From: an uncultured Vicinamibacterales bacterium
GTDB taxonomy: Bacteria; Acidobacteriota; Vicinamibacteria; Vicinamibacterales; UBA8438
Assembly: GCA_958295905.1 (NCBI GenBank)
Contig: OY282382.1
Coordinates: forward strand, 3,434,001 to 3,498,000
DNA length: 64,000 bases
Reading direction: 5' to 3'
The notes beneath the pieces were generated by a model, which saw only the letters and a program-made list of their open reading frames with translations, was not told the origin of the DNA and made no database searches. Shown piece after piece: positions 43,310 to 53,193 of this stretch. Every line of letters starts with the position of its first letter. Positions within the stretch are counted from its first letter, which is position 1. The position numbers and the translations under genes were made by a program.

Positions 43310-44005
43310 ATGGACACTCGACGTTTTCTCATCACCGGCGGCAGCCAGGGCATCGGCGCCGCCCTCGTCTCGCTGGCCCGGGCCCAGGGCCACGAGGTGG
43401 TCTTCACCGGGCGGGATCGGAGCCGCGTGGACCGGGTGGCGGCGGAGAGCGGGGCCGTCGGCCTGCAGGCGGACGTGGCGGTGGCCGACGACAACCGGCG
43501 CACCGTCGAGGCCGCGGTCGGGCGCATGAGCGGCATCGACGTACTCGTCAACAACGCCGGCGTCGGCTACCTCGCGGAGGTCGGCGACATCGACATGGAT
43601 CGGATGCGGGCGCTGTTCGACATCAACGTGTTCGGGCTCGTCGATCTGACGAACCGCGTGGCCCCGCTGCTCAAGGCGCAGCAGACGGGCCATATCTTCA
43701 ACATCGCCTCGACCTCGGGCATGAAGGGGGGAAAGGCGGGGACGGTGTACGCCGCCAGCAAGTGGGCGGTGCGCGGCCTCAGCCAGTGCTGGCAGGCCGA
43801 GCTGCGCCCGCACGGCGTGCACGTGACCTGCGTCTGCCCGTCCGAGGTGCAGACGGACTGGATGGGGCGGACCGGACGCAACAACCCGAACAAGCTGTAC
43901 GCGGTCGACGTCGCGGAGACGATCATGGCCGCGCTCGCCATGCACCCCCGCGCCCTCTGGCCGGAGCTGGCGATCTTCGCGAACAACCCCTGGAAGGAAG
44001 ACTGA
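43310..44005 (+). CDS. Short-chain dehydrogenase/reductase
   Basis: A 231-residue classical SDR: cofactor motif TGGSQGIGAAL, structural NNAGVGYLAEVG, catalytic Ser in IASTSGMKGGKAG, then YAASKWAVRGL (Tyr and Lys). PSEVQTDW follows. The start fits ggag 6 bases upstream. It is an NAD(P)-dependent oxidoreductase; the substrate is unknown. It is flanked by palindromic repeats and not in a clear operon. Confidence 0.9.
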   Translation: MDTRRFLITGGSQGIGAALVSLARAQGHEVVFTGRDRSRVDRVAAESGAVGLQADVAVADDNRRTVEAAVGRMSGIDVLVNNAGVGYLAEVGDIDMDRMRALFDINVFGLVDLTNRVAPLLKAQQTGHIFNIASTSGMKGGKAGTVYAASKWAVRGLSQCWQAELRPHGVHVTCVCPSEVQTDWMGRTGRNNPNKLYAVDVAETIMAALAMHPRALWPELAIFANNPWKED

Positions 44006-44651
44006 GGCGTCAGCTCGTGGCGAGAATTCCGGGTCGCACCGAAACGCGCGAAGGCGCCGGCGGGCGGTAGCGGCCCTGGGCGAAACCCCGCGCCGCACCG
44101 AGGGCGGCGAGGGCGCCGGCGGGTTGAAGAGCGCCCGCGGGCCAAGAACGCCCGTGCCTGACCAAGCGTGAGGAGGGCGTCTGTCAGCCAGTGGTGAACC
44201 CCGCGTCGCACCGAGAGCGGCGGGGCGCCCGCCTGACAGCGCGTGAAGAGGGCGCCCGGTGGGCCTGCGCAACCGACGAACCACGCCGTCAGGCGGGATG
44301 CAACGTCGCTCGAATGCAGCGGGGACTTTCGCCGCGGCTGGTCGCAGGGGCGCCCGGCCAGGACCATCCCACGCTCCGCCACCACCGTGCGCAGGCAGAA
44401 TCGTGGTGGGTCCTGGGGATCCGGACGTGCGGAATCGTGGGTCTCACGCCGCGCCGGCCGGTCGGCAAGACGGTGGCGACGGCCGTCTGGATGGGGCTGT
44501 GGAGCGGAGCCGTGACGTCACGCGGCGCCGGCCGGTCGGCAAGACGGTGGCGACCCATCGAATCGGGGGCGAGCCGTCACGCACCGTCAGCGTGGGAAGC
44601 TCCAGGCGCCCGGCTGACAGGACCTGGCGAGGGCGACTTCGCCGCGGGCGG
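44006..44651. repeat. Intergenic with degenerate repeats and an expanded family A element
   Basis: 44364-44600 is a family A element that is longer than normal, because the core (cacgccgcgccggccggtcg to gacggtggcgac) is present twice with an insert between. 44006-44360 is GC-rich with repeated motifs (gcgccggcgggc, ccgcgccgcaccgag, gcgtgaagagggcgcc) also found near 10104-10429 and 47460-47590. No gene. Confidence 0.65.
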
Positions 44652-45437
44652 TTACATCCAGACCTGGTCGTCGTCCAGATCCGCGTCCGTGACGCGGACG
44701 GCGGCGACGCGCATCGCGGCGTCCCCGGTCACGGTGACCGGATCGGTGTGCGGCGCGTAGCCGGGGCGGCGCACGTACAGCTCGTAATCTCCCGCGGGCG
44801 CCTCGATGCGCGCGTTTCCTTCGGCGTCGGTCGAGGCCCGGTAGAACCCCAGATGCACGTCCGCGTTGGCGAGGGGAGACTCGGTTTGTCCGTCGACGAC
44901 GGTGACGGTGACGGTGGCTGCGTGCCCGGGCGGTTCGACGATGCGGAAGCTGAACGTGCACGCGGCGGCTTCATGCCGTGGCGCCGCCGGGGGCTCATGT
45001 TCCGGCGCCGCCGAAGTTTCGCGCCGCGGCGCCGCCGCGGGTTCGGGCTGCGGCGTCGCCGGGGGCTCCGGCCGCAGTGCCGTGGCCGTGTCGGGCTCGG
45101 GTTCGGGCTGCGCTGTCGCTCCGGCCGCGGGAGGCTCCGCCGCTCCGCCGGGGAAGGCGGCGGTCCAGACATGCACCCCCGGCTCGCGCGGGGCGGTCAG
45201 GGCCACCGCCGCCGCATACAGCGCCCGGGTACCGGCTGCCGGCGCCGCGCCGAGGGTTCCCCGGCCGAGCTCACGGCCCGTTTCGTCCCGGATGGCGACG
45301 GGGTGCCCGGCCAGCGGACAACCGGCGGCGCACTTCACCCCGACCGTCGCCGTGAACCGGGAGGCCGCCGCGACGGGGGAGGGCGCCCCCCACACGGCGA
45401 CGCTCGTCGGATGCGGCGGCTGCGGCTCGCCGGTCAC
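44652..45437 (-). CDS. Protein with carboxypeptidase-regulatory-like C-terminal domain and Pro/Glu/Ala linker
   Basis: A 261-residue protein starting at GTG 45437. An N-terminal beta-rich part (about 1-110; FTATVGVKCAAGCPLAGHPVAIRDE) is followed by a low-complexity linker of P-E-P-A-A type (about 115-165). A C-terminal CarboxypepD_reg-like domain follows (TVTVVDGQTESPLANADVHLGFY, then STDAEGNARIEAPAGDYELYVRRPGYAPHT). The domain usually mediates binding on exported proteins. No signal peptide is evident at this start. The GTG overlaps the stop of a 32-codon mini-ORF created by a duplicated gene junction (see 45434-45570). Confidence 0.7.
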   Translation of the reverse strand: MTGEPQPPHPTSVAVWGAPSPVAAASRFTATVGVKCAAGCPLAGHPVAIRDETGRELGRGTLGAAPAAGTRALYAAAVALTAPREPGVHVWTAAFPGGAAEPPAAGATAQPEPEPDTATALRPEPPATPQPEPAAAPRRETSAAPEHEPPAAPRHEAAACTFSFRIVEPPGHAATVTVTVVDGQTESPLANADVHLGFYRASTDAEGNARIEAPAGDYELYVRRPGYAPHTDPVTVTGDAAMRVAAVRVTDADLDDDQVWM

Positions 45438-45570
45438 CGCGGGACCCCCCGTCGGGCGTTCCGGCCGTTCGCGCCGGCGGCGGGAAACGGCGCCGTCCGG
45501 ACGGCGGTGCTCGGCTGCGGCTCGTTGGTCACCGTCGGCCTTCCCGTCAGGCGTTCCCCCCGTTCACGGC
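45434..45570 (-). repeat. Duplicated gene junction (95-bp offset) between FAD dehydrogenase and next gene
   Basis: The end of the FAD gene with its spacer and the start of the following gene (gtgaccaacgagccgcagcc at 45532) recur 95 bp further (gtgaccggcgagccgcagcc at 45437). The mini-ORF from 45532 is 32 codons long, and its TGA overlaps the GTG at 45437. The pattern mirrors the repeated junction at 2494-2733. Confidence 0.7.
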
Positions 45571-47202
45571 GGCGTCGCGGCCGGCGATGCGGCCGAAGAC
45601 GAGGCAGCGGCCCAGGCCGTGCTGCGCGAACCCGCCCTGCGACTCGCCGGCGCAGTAGAGGCCGGGGATGACGTCGCCGTGGACGTCCATGACCTGCGCC
45701 CGCGGGTTGGTCCGCAGCCCGGTGAGCGAGTCGTGCAGGATCGGGGTGGACCAAGCCGCGTAGAACGGCGGGGTCTGGATCTTGAACCGCGGGTTGGGCT
45801 TCCCGAAGTCAGCGTCCCCGCCCGTGTCGACGAACCGGTTGTAGCGGGCCACCGTCTCCTCGAGGACGGCCGCCGGCATCGGCCGCGCCTGGTGCGGGTT
45901 GGCGATGGCCGCGGCGAGCTCGGCGATGGTGTCGGCGGTGAAGAAGAAACCGTCGGGATCGACGTTGGGCGGGCGCGGCTCCCACTCCTCCCGATCCACG
46001 GCGTCCTGGTCGAAGATGGCCCAGATGGGCCCGCCGCCGTTCCGCTTGGCCCCGTTCCCGGTATCGGCCATGGCCGCCGCGAAGAAGTCGTAGCGGGCGT
46101 CGGTCTCGCTCCAGAAACGCCGGCCGGTCTGGTTGACGAGGATGACGTCCTGCCAGTCGGTGACGGTCAGGCCGGACGCGCGGGCGAGGTCGAAGATGCG
46201 GCTGTCGGGCTGCCAGATCAGGCTCGAGTAGCCCCATTGGCATCCGATGTGGCGGGTCTTGGAGATCGCGATCCCCTCCTCGACGGTCTGGTTGGCGGTG
46301 CCCCACAGCGAGGCGCCGACGGCCATCGCGGCGATCTCGCCGTCCCCGCTCTGGCGTGACCACGGCTCGCCGGCGACCTGATACTCCTCGGTCAGCCGCG
46401 GGTCGAAGGTGCGCCGGAGATTCACGTTGCTGGTGCTGCCGCCGGTGGCGACGAGGACGCCCTTGGCCGCCCGGATGTTCACCGTGCGGCCGTCGTGGAC
46501 GGCGGTGACGCCGAGCACCCGCCCCGCGGAGGGGCCCTCCCTGACGATGCTCGTCATCTTGTGCCGCAGCAGCACCTCCGCCCCCTTGGCGCGCGCGCTG
46601 GCCTCGAGGGCCCGGACGAGGCCCGACCCGACCCGCGTGGGGTGATGCGTGACCCGCTCGCCGGCGACGGGCCACTGAACCGTGCGCTGCTGCCGGCGCA
46701 CCCGCGACGCCTGGGTCGGACCCACCAAGTGATCCTGGAACCGGACCCCGTTCTCGATGAGGAACTCGAAGGTCGCCGCGTTCTCGTCCGCGAAGGCCCG
46801 GACGAGGTCGCGGTCACTGTAGCGGCTCTGCATGTGGTCGTGGCGCACCCAGTCCAGATACACTTGCTCGGCCGAGTCCTCGACCCCGTGCTTGCGTTGA
46901 TTGCTGGTGCCGCCGCCGAGGTGGACGTTGCCCCCGGAGCACATGCCGTGCCCGCCGATGTCGACGTTCTCTTCGAGCATGATCACCGAAGCCCCGTGAT
47001 CGAGGGCGGAGACGGCGGCCGCGAGCCCCGCGGTGCCGGCGCCGATGGTGACGAGGTCCGCCGACAGGTCCCAGAAGTTCTGGGCCTCGGCGTGCCGGGG
47101 TCCGACCCCGGCCAGCGCGGTCGCGCCGACCCCCGCGGTGGCGCCGCGCCGGATGAAGGCGCGCCGGCTGACGCGCGCGTCGCTGCGTGTCGATTTGCCC
47201 AT
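45547..47202 (-). CDS. FAD-dependent dehydrogenase (fumarate reductase / ketosteroid dehydrogenase type), Tat-exported
   Basis: A 551-residue protein. The start at 47202 is chosen because it leads into the Tat signal ARVSRRAFIRRGATAGVGATALAG. The FAD-binding motif ADLVTIGAGTAGLAAAVSALDHGASVIMLEE, HGMCSGGNVHLGGG, VLVATGGSTSN and the C-terminal GLYCAGESQGGFAQHGLGRCLVFGRIAGRDAA define the FAD_binding_2 family. Members reduce fumarate or oxidise 3-ketosteroids and related enones. The exact substrate is unknown. It precedes the PEAP-linker gene on the same strand. Confidence 0.88.
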   Translation of the reverse strand: MGKSTRSDARVSRRAFIRRGATAGVGATALAGVGPRHAEAQNFWDLSADLVTIGAGTAGLAAAVSALDHGASVIMLEENVDIGGHGMCSGGNVHLGGGTSNQRKHGVEDSAEQVYLDWVRHDHMQSRYSDRDLVRAFADENAATFEFLIENGVRFQDHLVGPTQASRVRRQQRTVQWPVAGERVTHHPTRVGSGLVRALEASARAKGAEVLLRHKMTSIVREGPSAGRVLGVTAVHDGRTVNIRAAKGVLVATGGSTSNVNLRRTFDPRLTEEYQVAGEPWSRQSGDGEIAAMAVGASLWGTANQTVEEGIAISKTRHIGCQWGYSSLIWQPDSRIFDLARASGLTVTDWQDVILVNQTGRRFWSETDARYDFFAAAMADTGNGAKRNGGGPIWAIFDQDAVDREEWEPRPPNVDPDGFFFTADTIAELAAAIANPHQARPMPAAVLEETVARYNRFVDTGGDADFGKPNPRFKIQTPPFYAAWSTPILHDSLTGLRTNPRAQVMDVHGDVIPGLYCAGESQGGFAQHGLGRCLVFGRIAGRDAAVNGGNA

Positions 47203-47712
47203 TGGTATCCCCCCCCGTCCCATCCGGCCACTCTACCGGGACTGGGGGGGCCGCGCAAGACCGGGACCTGGGGGCCTGGGGGCCGGCGCCAGGCCCCCGT
47301 CGTTGGCCTTTGGTTTGCATGTTCTCTCGAAGCCGCGCCCTGGCCCGGAAATCGTCGCCGGCGGCTCCGATTGCCGCCCAACCAACCCGCCAGGAGTCCG
47401 CGCCGTCCCGGCGGAATCTTCGCGCCGCGGCTTTGGCGGTCCGCGGTGGAAGCCCGCGGTCGCACCGAGCCCGGCGGGGGCGCCGATGGGCTGCGTCGGA
47501 AATTCGACGTGCTTTTGGTTCGGTTCTCGCACCGAGCCCGGCGGGGGCGCCGATGGGCTGTGGGCGCGCGTGCGGCAAGGCGTGACGAGAAGCCCATCGG
47601 GCATGGGTGACCGCGGAGCAACTCGGCTCCGCGGAACACGCCGTGCGGCAGGACGTATCGCCGGTCGACATGCAGCGGGGCCGTTTGCCGCGGGCTGCCA
47701 GGAGGGCACAGC
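47203..47712. repeat. Intergenic with REP-like hairpin and short direct repeats
   Basis: The REP-like sequence at 47347-47415 (aaatcgtcgccggcggctcc to gattgccgcccaaccaaccc, then caggagtccgcgccg) is copy 4 of that family. A 34-bp repeat (tcgcaccgagcccggcgggg and on) occurs twice, about 68 bp apart, in 47459-47560. The Shine-Dalgarno aggagg of the next gene is at about 47700. No gene. Confidence 0.65.
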
Positions 47713-48483
47713 ATGGGACGGGTTGCCGTCGTCACCGGGGCATCGAGCGGGATCGGACGGGCGCTCGCCGTCGAGCTTGCCCGGGAGGGCTACGAGGTCG
47801 GGCTGATCGCCCGCCGAGCCGACCGGCTGGAGGCGCTGGCTGAGCGGATTCGCGACGACGGAGGTTACGCGGAATGCGTACCCGCCGGCGTTTCCGGGCG
47901 CGACGAGATTCAGGCCGCCATACGCACCCTGACGGAGCGGCTGGGTCCCATCGATCTTCTCGTCGCCAACGCCGGGATCGCGCTGGGGACCGATGCCCTC
48001 GTCCCTGCCGCGGACGCGCTGGAGGCGGAGTTCCGGGTGAACGTCTTCGGGGTGTTCTACGCCATCGAAGCGGTGGTGCCGTCGATGCGCCAACGCGGGG
48101 CCGGTCACGTGGTGGTGATCTCCAGCCTCGCCGCCCACCGCGGACTGCCCGGCGCCGCCGGCTACTGCGCGTCGAAGGCCGCCCTCACCCGGCTCGTCGA
48201 GGGTCTGCGCCCGGACTGGGCCCGAGCCGGAATCCGGGCCACCACCGTGCATCCCGGCTACGTGCGCTCCGAGATGACGGACCGGAACCGTTTCCGGATG
48301 CCGCTGCTCATGGAGACCGACCGCGCCGCCCGCCTCATCACCGGCGCCATCCGCCGGAAGCGCAAGGTCTACGAGTTTCCCTGGCGGATGTCCCTTCTCG
48401 TCCGCCACGTGGTGCGGCACCTGCCGGACCGGTTGCTCGCGAGCCTGGTTCGCCGCGACAAGGAACGGCCCGGACAACTCTGA
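47713..48483 (+). CDS. Short-chain dehydrogenase/reductase (DltE/YdfG-like)
   Basis: A 256-residue classical SDR with TGASSGIGRALAVELA, a basic residue pair after beta-2 (LIARRADRLEAL, favouring NADP), VANAGIALGTD, ISSLAAHRGLPGAAGYCASKAAL with the Tyr-Lys pair, and HPGYVRSEMT. The C-terminal tail is basic (RRKRKVYEFPWRMSLLVRHVVRHLP), as in SDRs that associate with membranes. The start has a strong aggagg. Substrate unknown. Confidence 0.9.
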   Translation: MGRVAVVTGASSGIGRALAVELAREGYEVGLIARRADRLEALAERIRDDGGYAECVPAGVSGRDEIQAAIRTLTERLGPIDLLVANAGIALGTDALVPAADALEAEFRVNVFGVFYAIEAVVPSMRQRGAGHVVVISSLAAHRGLPGAAGYCASKAALTRLVEGLRPDWARAGIRATTVHPGYVRSEMTDRNRFRMPLLMETDRAARLITGAIRRKRKVYEFPWRMSLLVRHVVRHLPDRLLASLVRRDKERPGQL

Positions 48484-48930
48484 TCCGATCGGTGAGACAG
48501 GGGCGACCGGTAATCCGCCCGACGCCCTTCGACGCCCTTCGACGCCCGCGGAGCCTTGGGTCGAAGGAGAGGCGGGTCGGGCAGGACCATCCCCGCTCCG
48601 CCACCGCCGTGCGCAGGCCGCATCGTGGCGGGTCCCGGGGGCTCCGGACGTGCGGAATCGTGGGTTCCTGCGGCGCCGGCCGGTCGGCAAGACGGTGGCG
48701 CCCCCTCGAATCGGGGGCGGGCCGTCACGCGCCGTCAGCGTGGGATGCCTCTGGCAGGTCGGGTTGGAGGAACCCGTCACGGGGAGTAGACTTCTACGCT
48801 TCGCCACGCTCGGACGTTTGCGCTTGCCCGCTGTGGATCGCACGCCCGCCCCGGCCGGCCGTCGTTATTCCGTGCGCCGGCCCGGGAGCGGGTGCAGGCC
48901 GGCGGCGCGGCCGGCGGACCGGAGGAGCCG
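48484..48930. repeat. Intergenic with family A palindromic repeat (48585-48748)
   Basis: The element runs from accatccccgctccgccacc to gccgtcagcgtgggatgcc. Upstream, cgacgcccttcgacgcccttcgacgccc is a short 11-bp tandem repeat (about 48520-48550). The Shine-Dalgarno ggaggag of the permease gene is at 48921-48927. Confidence 0.75.
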
Positions 48931-50229
48931 GTGACCCCATTTCTGGAAAACTACTTCGGGTTGTCGCAGCACGGGACGGACGTCCGCACGGAAGTGACGG
49001 CGGGGGCGACGACGTTCCTGACGATGGCCTACATCGCCTTCGTCAATCCGCAGATCCTCGCCGAGGCGGGCATGCCGTTCGACGCGGTGTTCGTCGCCAC
49101 CTGTCTCGGGGCGGCGTTCAGCACGTTCTTGATGGGGTTGTACGCCAACTATCCGATCGCCCTCGCGCCCGGCATGGGGCTGAACGCGTTCTTCACCTAC
49201 GGGGTCGTGCTGGGGATGGGGCACGGCTGGGAGGTCGCGCTCGGCGCGGTGTTCGTGGCCGGGGTGCTGTTCCTCGCGCTGAGCGTGGTACGGGTGCGGC
49301 AGTGGATCGTCGAGTCGGTGCCGCGGGTCCTCAAGCTGGCCATCTCGGCGGGCATCGGGGTTTTCCTCGGGGTCATCGCCCTGAGCAACGCCGGGATCAT
49401 CCAGGACAGCCCGGCCACCCTGGTCACCACCGGCGAGCTGCTCGCGCCGGCGCCCATCCTGGCCCTGCTCGGCTTCTGCGCCATCGTGGCCCTGACCGCG
49501 CGGGGGGTGCCGGGCGGGGTGCTCATCGGGATTCTGGGGGTCACCGCCGTCGGTCTGGCGCTCGGGGTCTCCGAGTGGAGGGGCATCGTCGCGGTGCCGC
49601 CGGACCCGACGCCGACGTTGTTCGCCCTGGATATCGCCGGCGCGCTGCAGGGCGGCATGGTCGCAGTCATCCTGACGTTCCTCATCGTCGACCTCTTCGA
49701 CACCACCGGCACCCTGATCGGGGTCGGTCAGCAGGCGGACCTGCTCGATGCGGAGGGGCGGCTGCCGCGCATCGGCCGCGCCGTCATCGCCGACTCGGCC
49801 GGCACCGTGGGCGGGGCGCTCCTCGGCACGTCGCCGGTCACGAGCTACATCGAGAGCGCGGCGGGGACCGCGGCGGGCGGCCGCACCGGGCTGACCGCGG
49901 TGGTCGTCGCCTGCCTGTTCCTCGCCTGCCTGTTCTTCGCGCCGCTCGCGCAGTCGATTCCGCCCTACGCGACGGCGGCGGCGATTCTCTACGTCGCGTG
50001 CCTGATGGCGAAGCCCCTCGCGAGCCTCGACTGGAACGACGTCACGGAGTACGCCGCCGCGGTGGTGACGGCGCTCGCCATCCCCCTGACGTACTCCATC
50101 GCCGACGGCATCGGCGTGGGCTTCCTGACCTACGTCGGCATCAAGGTGCTGGCCGGACGCTGGAACGACTGCTCGGCGGGCGTGCTGGTCATCGCCGCGG
50201 TGTTCGCGGCGAAGTTCGCCTGGCTCTGA
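48931..50229 (+). CDS. NCS2/AzgA-family purine permease
   Basis: A 432-residue membrane protein. GTG 48931 (TPFLENYFGLSQHGTDVRTEV) is preferred to the GTG at 48892 because of ggaggag just upstream and the family's usual N-terminus. About 12 helices are visible. Signature segments are TTFLTMAYIAFVNPQILAEAGMP, LAPGMGLNAFFTYGVV, FLIVDLFDTTGTLIGVGQQADLLD and GTSPVTSYIESAAGTAAGGRTGLTAVV. Members take up adenine, guanine or hypoxanthine with protons. No purine gene is adjacent. Confidence 0.9.
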   Translation: MTPFLENYFGLSQHGTDVRTEVTAGATTFLTMAYIAFVNPQILAEAGMPFDAVFVATCLGAAFSTFLMGLYANYPIALAPGMGLNAFFTYGVVLGMGHGWEVALGAVFVAGVLFLALSVVRVRQWIVESVPRVLKLAISAGIGVFLGVIALSNAGIIQDSPATLVTTGELLAPAPILALLGFCAIVALTARGVPGGVLIGILGVTAVGLALGVSEWRGIVAVPPDPTPTLFALDIAGALQGGMVAVILTFLIVDLFDTTGTLIGVGQQADLLDAEGRLPRIGRAVIADSAGTVGGALLGTSPVTSYIESAAGTAAGGRTGLTAVVVACLFLACLFFAPLAQSIPPYATAAAILYVACLMAKPLASLDWNDVTEYAAAVVTALAIPLTYSIADGIGVGFLTYVGIKVLAGRWNDCSAGVLVIAAVFAAKFAWL

Positions 50230-50307
50230 CCGCGGGGCGCACGTCGGATTCGCGGTGGAATATGTTTCGACGTTTCGTGGCGTCGGGGTGATCGGCGTCC
50301 CCGAATC

Positions 50308-50480
50308 ATGACGGTTTGCGAATGACCGCTCCTGGCGCCGTCAGGTCGGCGATTTCCGTGCCGTTATCGGCATTGAGGCCTCCCGAAGGGGCCCTTTGGG
50401 GCTTTGGCGCCAGGGATGCCCCGGGGGGCGGCCACGCCGGATACTCCAGCGGCGGCGCTTCACTTTCTTGACGTGCGCCC
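50308..50480. repeat. ISKra4-type MITE next to transposon copy 2
   Basis: In reverse orientation it matches the units at 24962-25323: gcgaatgaccgctcctggcg at the left and cttgacgtgcgccc at the right (50480). The left end is eroded. A further partial end (ggggcgcacgtcggattcgc) is at 50235-50255. Transposon copy 2 begins 16 bp after this MITE, so both copies landed beside related elements. Confidence 0.7.
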
Positions 50481-50769
50481 TGTCGGCGCGCCGGCGGGGT
50501 GCACGTCAGATTTGTGAGACGGCCGCCCTGTCGCTGCCAGATTGGCGATTCCGATCCCGTTCCCGGCCTGGATGCCCTCCGAACGGGCCTTTCGAGCTTC
50601 GACACGATGGGGCGCCTCGGGGCCGCCCGCGCCGGATACCCCCAACGGCACCGTCTCACTTTACTTGACGTGCACCCGTCGGGCACGGGCGCTCTTCGCC
50701 CGCGGGCGCTCCTCCGCCCGCTGGCGGCCGCGCCGCTCTCGGGGCGGCGCGGGGTTCGCCGCGGGCGGT

Positions 50770-51996
50770 TCAGGGAGTCGGCACCTCCCAGCGGGAGTCG
50801 GCGCCGGTTTCGCGGCGTCCGCCGTTCCCCGGCGCAAACGCCTGCGCCGAGGGCGCCTGCCGATCGGCCAGCGGCACGAACGCCTGCGGGTATTCGGGCC
50901 CCACGTACTCCGCCCGCGGCCGGATCAGGCGGTTGTTCGCGTACTGCTCCAGCACGTGCGCGGTCCAGCCCGCCACCCGGCTCACCACGAAGATGGGCGT
51001 GAACAGATCGATCGGGATCCCGAGCACGTGGTAGGTGGACGCGGAATAGAAGTCGACGTTCGCGTCGATCCCGGTCTCCGCCTTCATCAGCTTCTCGATG
51101 CGTTCGGAGATCGCGAACCAGCGGGGCCGTCCCGTCTGCTCGCCGAGGTCCCGCGACATCCGGCGCAGATGGGTCGCGCGGGGATCCTCGGTGCGATAGA
51201 CCCGATGGCCGAAGCCGGGCACCCGCCGCTTGTCGGCGAGCATGCCGCGGATGACGTCCTCGACCCGCCGGTCGTCGGCATCGTCGCCGACCGCCGTCAG
51301 CATCCGCATGACGGCGGCGTTCGCCCCGCCGTGCAGGGGTCCCTTCAACGCCGCGACCCCCGCCACGATGGTCGAGTGCAGGTCGGTGAGGGTCGCCGCG
51401 GCCACCCGCGCGGCGAACGTCGACGCGTTCAGCTCGTGGTCGGCGTGGAGGATCAACCCCACGTCGAACGCGCGCGCGGCGAGCGCGCCCGGACGGTCTC
51501 CGGTGAGGAGATACAGGAAGTTGGCGGCGTGCCCCAGCGCCGGATCCGGCGTCATCGGCGCGCCCCCCGCGGCCAGTCTTCCCAGCGTCGCCACCAGCGT
51601 GCCGATCTGGGCCGTCAGCCGCACCGCCTTGCGCCGCGACGCCGCGGCCGAATCGTCCCCCCCGGCATCCGGATCGTGATGCGCCAGCGCCGACACCCCG
51701 GTGCGCACCGCATCCATGAGATCTCCGGGCGGCAGCGCCCGCAGCAGGCGGATCACCGGTTCCGGGAGGGCGCGGTGCCGCGCCAGATCGGTCTGCAGAT
51801 CGCCGAGCTCGGCCCGGGTCGGCAGCCGCCGGCGCCAGAGCAGGTGGCACACCTCCTCGAAGGTCGCGTGGCGCGCGAGGTCGTGGATGTCGTGCCCGCA
51901 ATAGGCCAGCACGCCGCGCTGCCCGTCGAGATAACAGATCCGCGACGTGGCCGCGACGACCTCGTCGAGCCCCGCCGCCGTCGACTGCCTGGTCAT
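50770..51996 (-). CDS. Citrate synthase (or 2-methylcitrate synthase), transposon copy 2
   Basis: The same 408-residue protein as at 20076-21302, with His222, His264 and Asp315 intact. The duplicated copy is identical in sequence, so no decay has begun, which points to recent movement or to selection for dosage. Its neighbourhood within the element is unchanged. Confidence 0.88.
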   Translation of the reverse strand: MTRQSTAAGLDEVVAATSRICYLDGQRGVLAYCGHDIHDLARHATFEEVCHLLWRRRLPTRAELGDLQTDLARHRALPEPVIRLLRALPPGDLMDAVRTGVSALAHHDPDAGGDDSAAASRRKAVRLTAQIGTLVATLGRLAAGGAPMTPDPALGHAANFLYLLTGDRPGALAARAFDVGLILHADHELNASTFAARVAAATLTDLHSTIVAGVAALKGPLHGGANAAVMRMLTAVGDDADDRRVEDVIRGMLADKRRVPGFGHRVYRTEDPRATHLRRMSRDLGEQTGRPRWFAISERIEKLMKAETGIDANVDFYSASTYHVLGIPIDLFTPIFVVSRVAGWTAHVLEQYANNRLIRPRAEYVGPEYPQAFVPLADRQAPSAQAFAPGNGGRRETGADSRWEVPTP

Positions 51997-52422
51997 GGGT
52001 CCCGAAGAATAGTGGTCCCGGCGGCGGACCGCAACCGCCGGCGCCGATCCGCCCAGGACCATCCCACGCTCCGCCACCGCCGTGCGCAGGCGGAATCGTG
52101 GCGGGTCCTGGGGCTCCGGACGGGCGGAATCGTGGGTCTCACGCGGCGCCGGCTGATCGGCAAGACGGTGGCGACCCCTCGAATCGGGGCGGGCCGTCAC
52201 GCGCAGTCAGCGTGGGATGCTCCTGCCGATCCGCCCAGGACCATCCCACGCTCCGCCACCGCCAATCGTGGCGGGTCCTGGGGCTCCGGACGGGCGGAAT
52301 CGTGGGTCTCACGCGGCGCCGGCTGATCGGCAAGACGGTGGCGACCCCTCGAATCGGGGGCGGGCCGTCACGCGCAGTCAGCGTGGGATGCCCCTGCCGA
52401 TCCGCCCCCCGCCGCCGTCTGT

Positions 52423-53193
52423 ATGATCGTAGGCATGGAACCCGAGAGGCTTCGTTCTCTTCTGGAGCAGGTGCGCGGGGGGGCGCTCGACGTGGACGCG
52501 GCCCAGGCGGAAGTGGCCGCGTCGATGCGGCGCGCGCCGTTCGAGGACCTCGGGTTCGCCCGCATCGATCACCATCGGGCCATCCGGCAGGGCTTCCCCG
52601 AGGTCGTCTTCGGCGCCGGCAAGACCCCGGGCCAAGTGGCGGACATCGCGGCCCGGATCGTCGAGGCGAACCAGACCCTGCTGGTGACGCGAACCGACGA
52701 CGCCGCGTTCGACGCGGTCCGCGAACGCGTGAACGATGCCGTCTTCCACCCGGAAGCCGGCATCATCAGCCGTACCGCGCACCCGGAGCCGACCGGCCGG
52801 GGCACAATCCTCGTGGTGTCGGGCGGCACCGCCGATCAGCGGGTGGCGGAGGAAGCGGCGGTCACCGCCGCGGTCATGGGCAACCGCGTCGAGCGGCTCT
52901 ACGACGTCGGGGTCGCCGGCCTGCACCGGCTGCTGTCGGCACGGACGCGTCTGGAGGAGGCCCGGGTCATCGTGGTGGCCGCGGGCATGGAGGGCGCCCT
53001 CGCGAGCGTGGTCGGCGGGCTGGTCGCGGCGCCGGTCGTCGCGGTGCCCACGAGCGTGGGCTACGGCGCCGGCGCCGGGGGCGTCGCCGCGTTGCTCGCG
53101 ATGCTGAACAGTTGCGCGACGGGGGTGGCGGTGGTCAACATCGACAACGGGTTCGGCGCCGCCGCCCTCGCCAGCCAGATCAACCATCTGTAG
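52423..53193 (+). CDS. larB: LarB-type nickel-pincer cofactor biosynthesis protein, transposon copy 2
   Basis: Identical to the protein at 21729-22499, with the full PurE-like domain and the closing SCATGVAVVNIDNGFGAA segment. As in copy 1, the divergent palindromic repeats lie upstream and the ISKra4-end-derived hairpin follows the stop. The other lar genes are absent here too. Confidence 0.88.
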   Translation: MIVGMEPERLRSLLEQVRGGALDVDAAQAEVAASMRRAPFEDLGFARIDHHRAIRQGFPEVVFGAGKTPGQVADIAARIVEANQTLLVTRTDDAAFDAVRERVNDAVFHPEAGIISRTAHPEPTGRGTILVVSGGTADQRVAEEAAVTAAVMGNRVERLYDVGVAGLHRLLSARTRLEEARVIVVAAGMEGALASVVGGLVAAPVVAVPTSVGYGAGAGGVAALLAMLNSCATGVAVVNIDNGFGAAALASQINHL

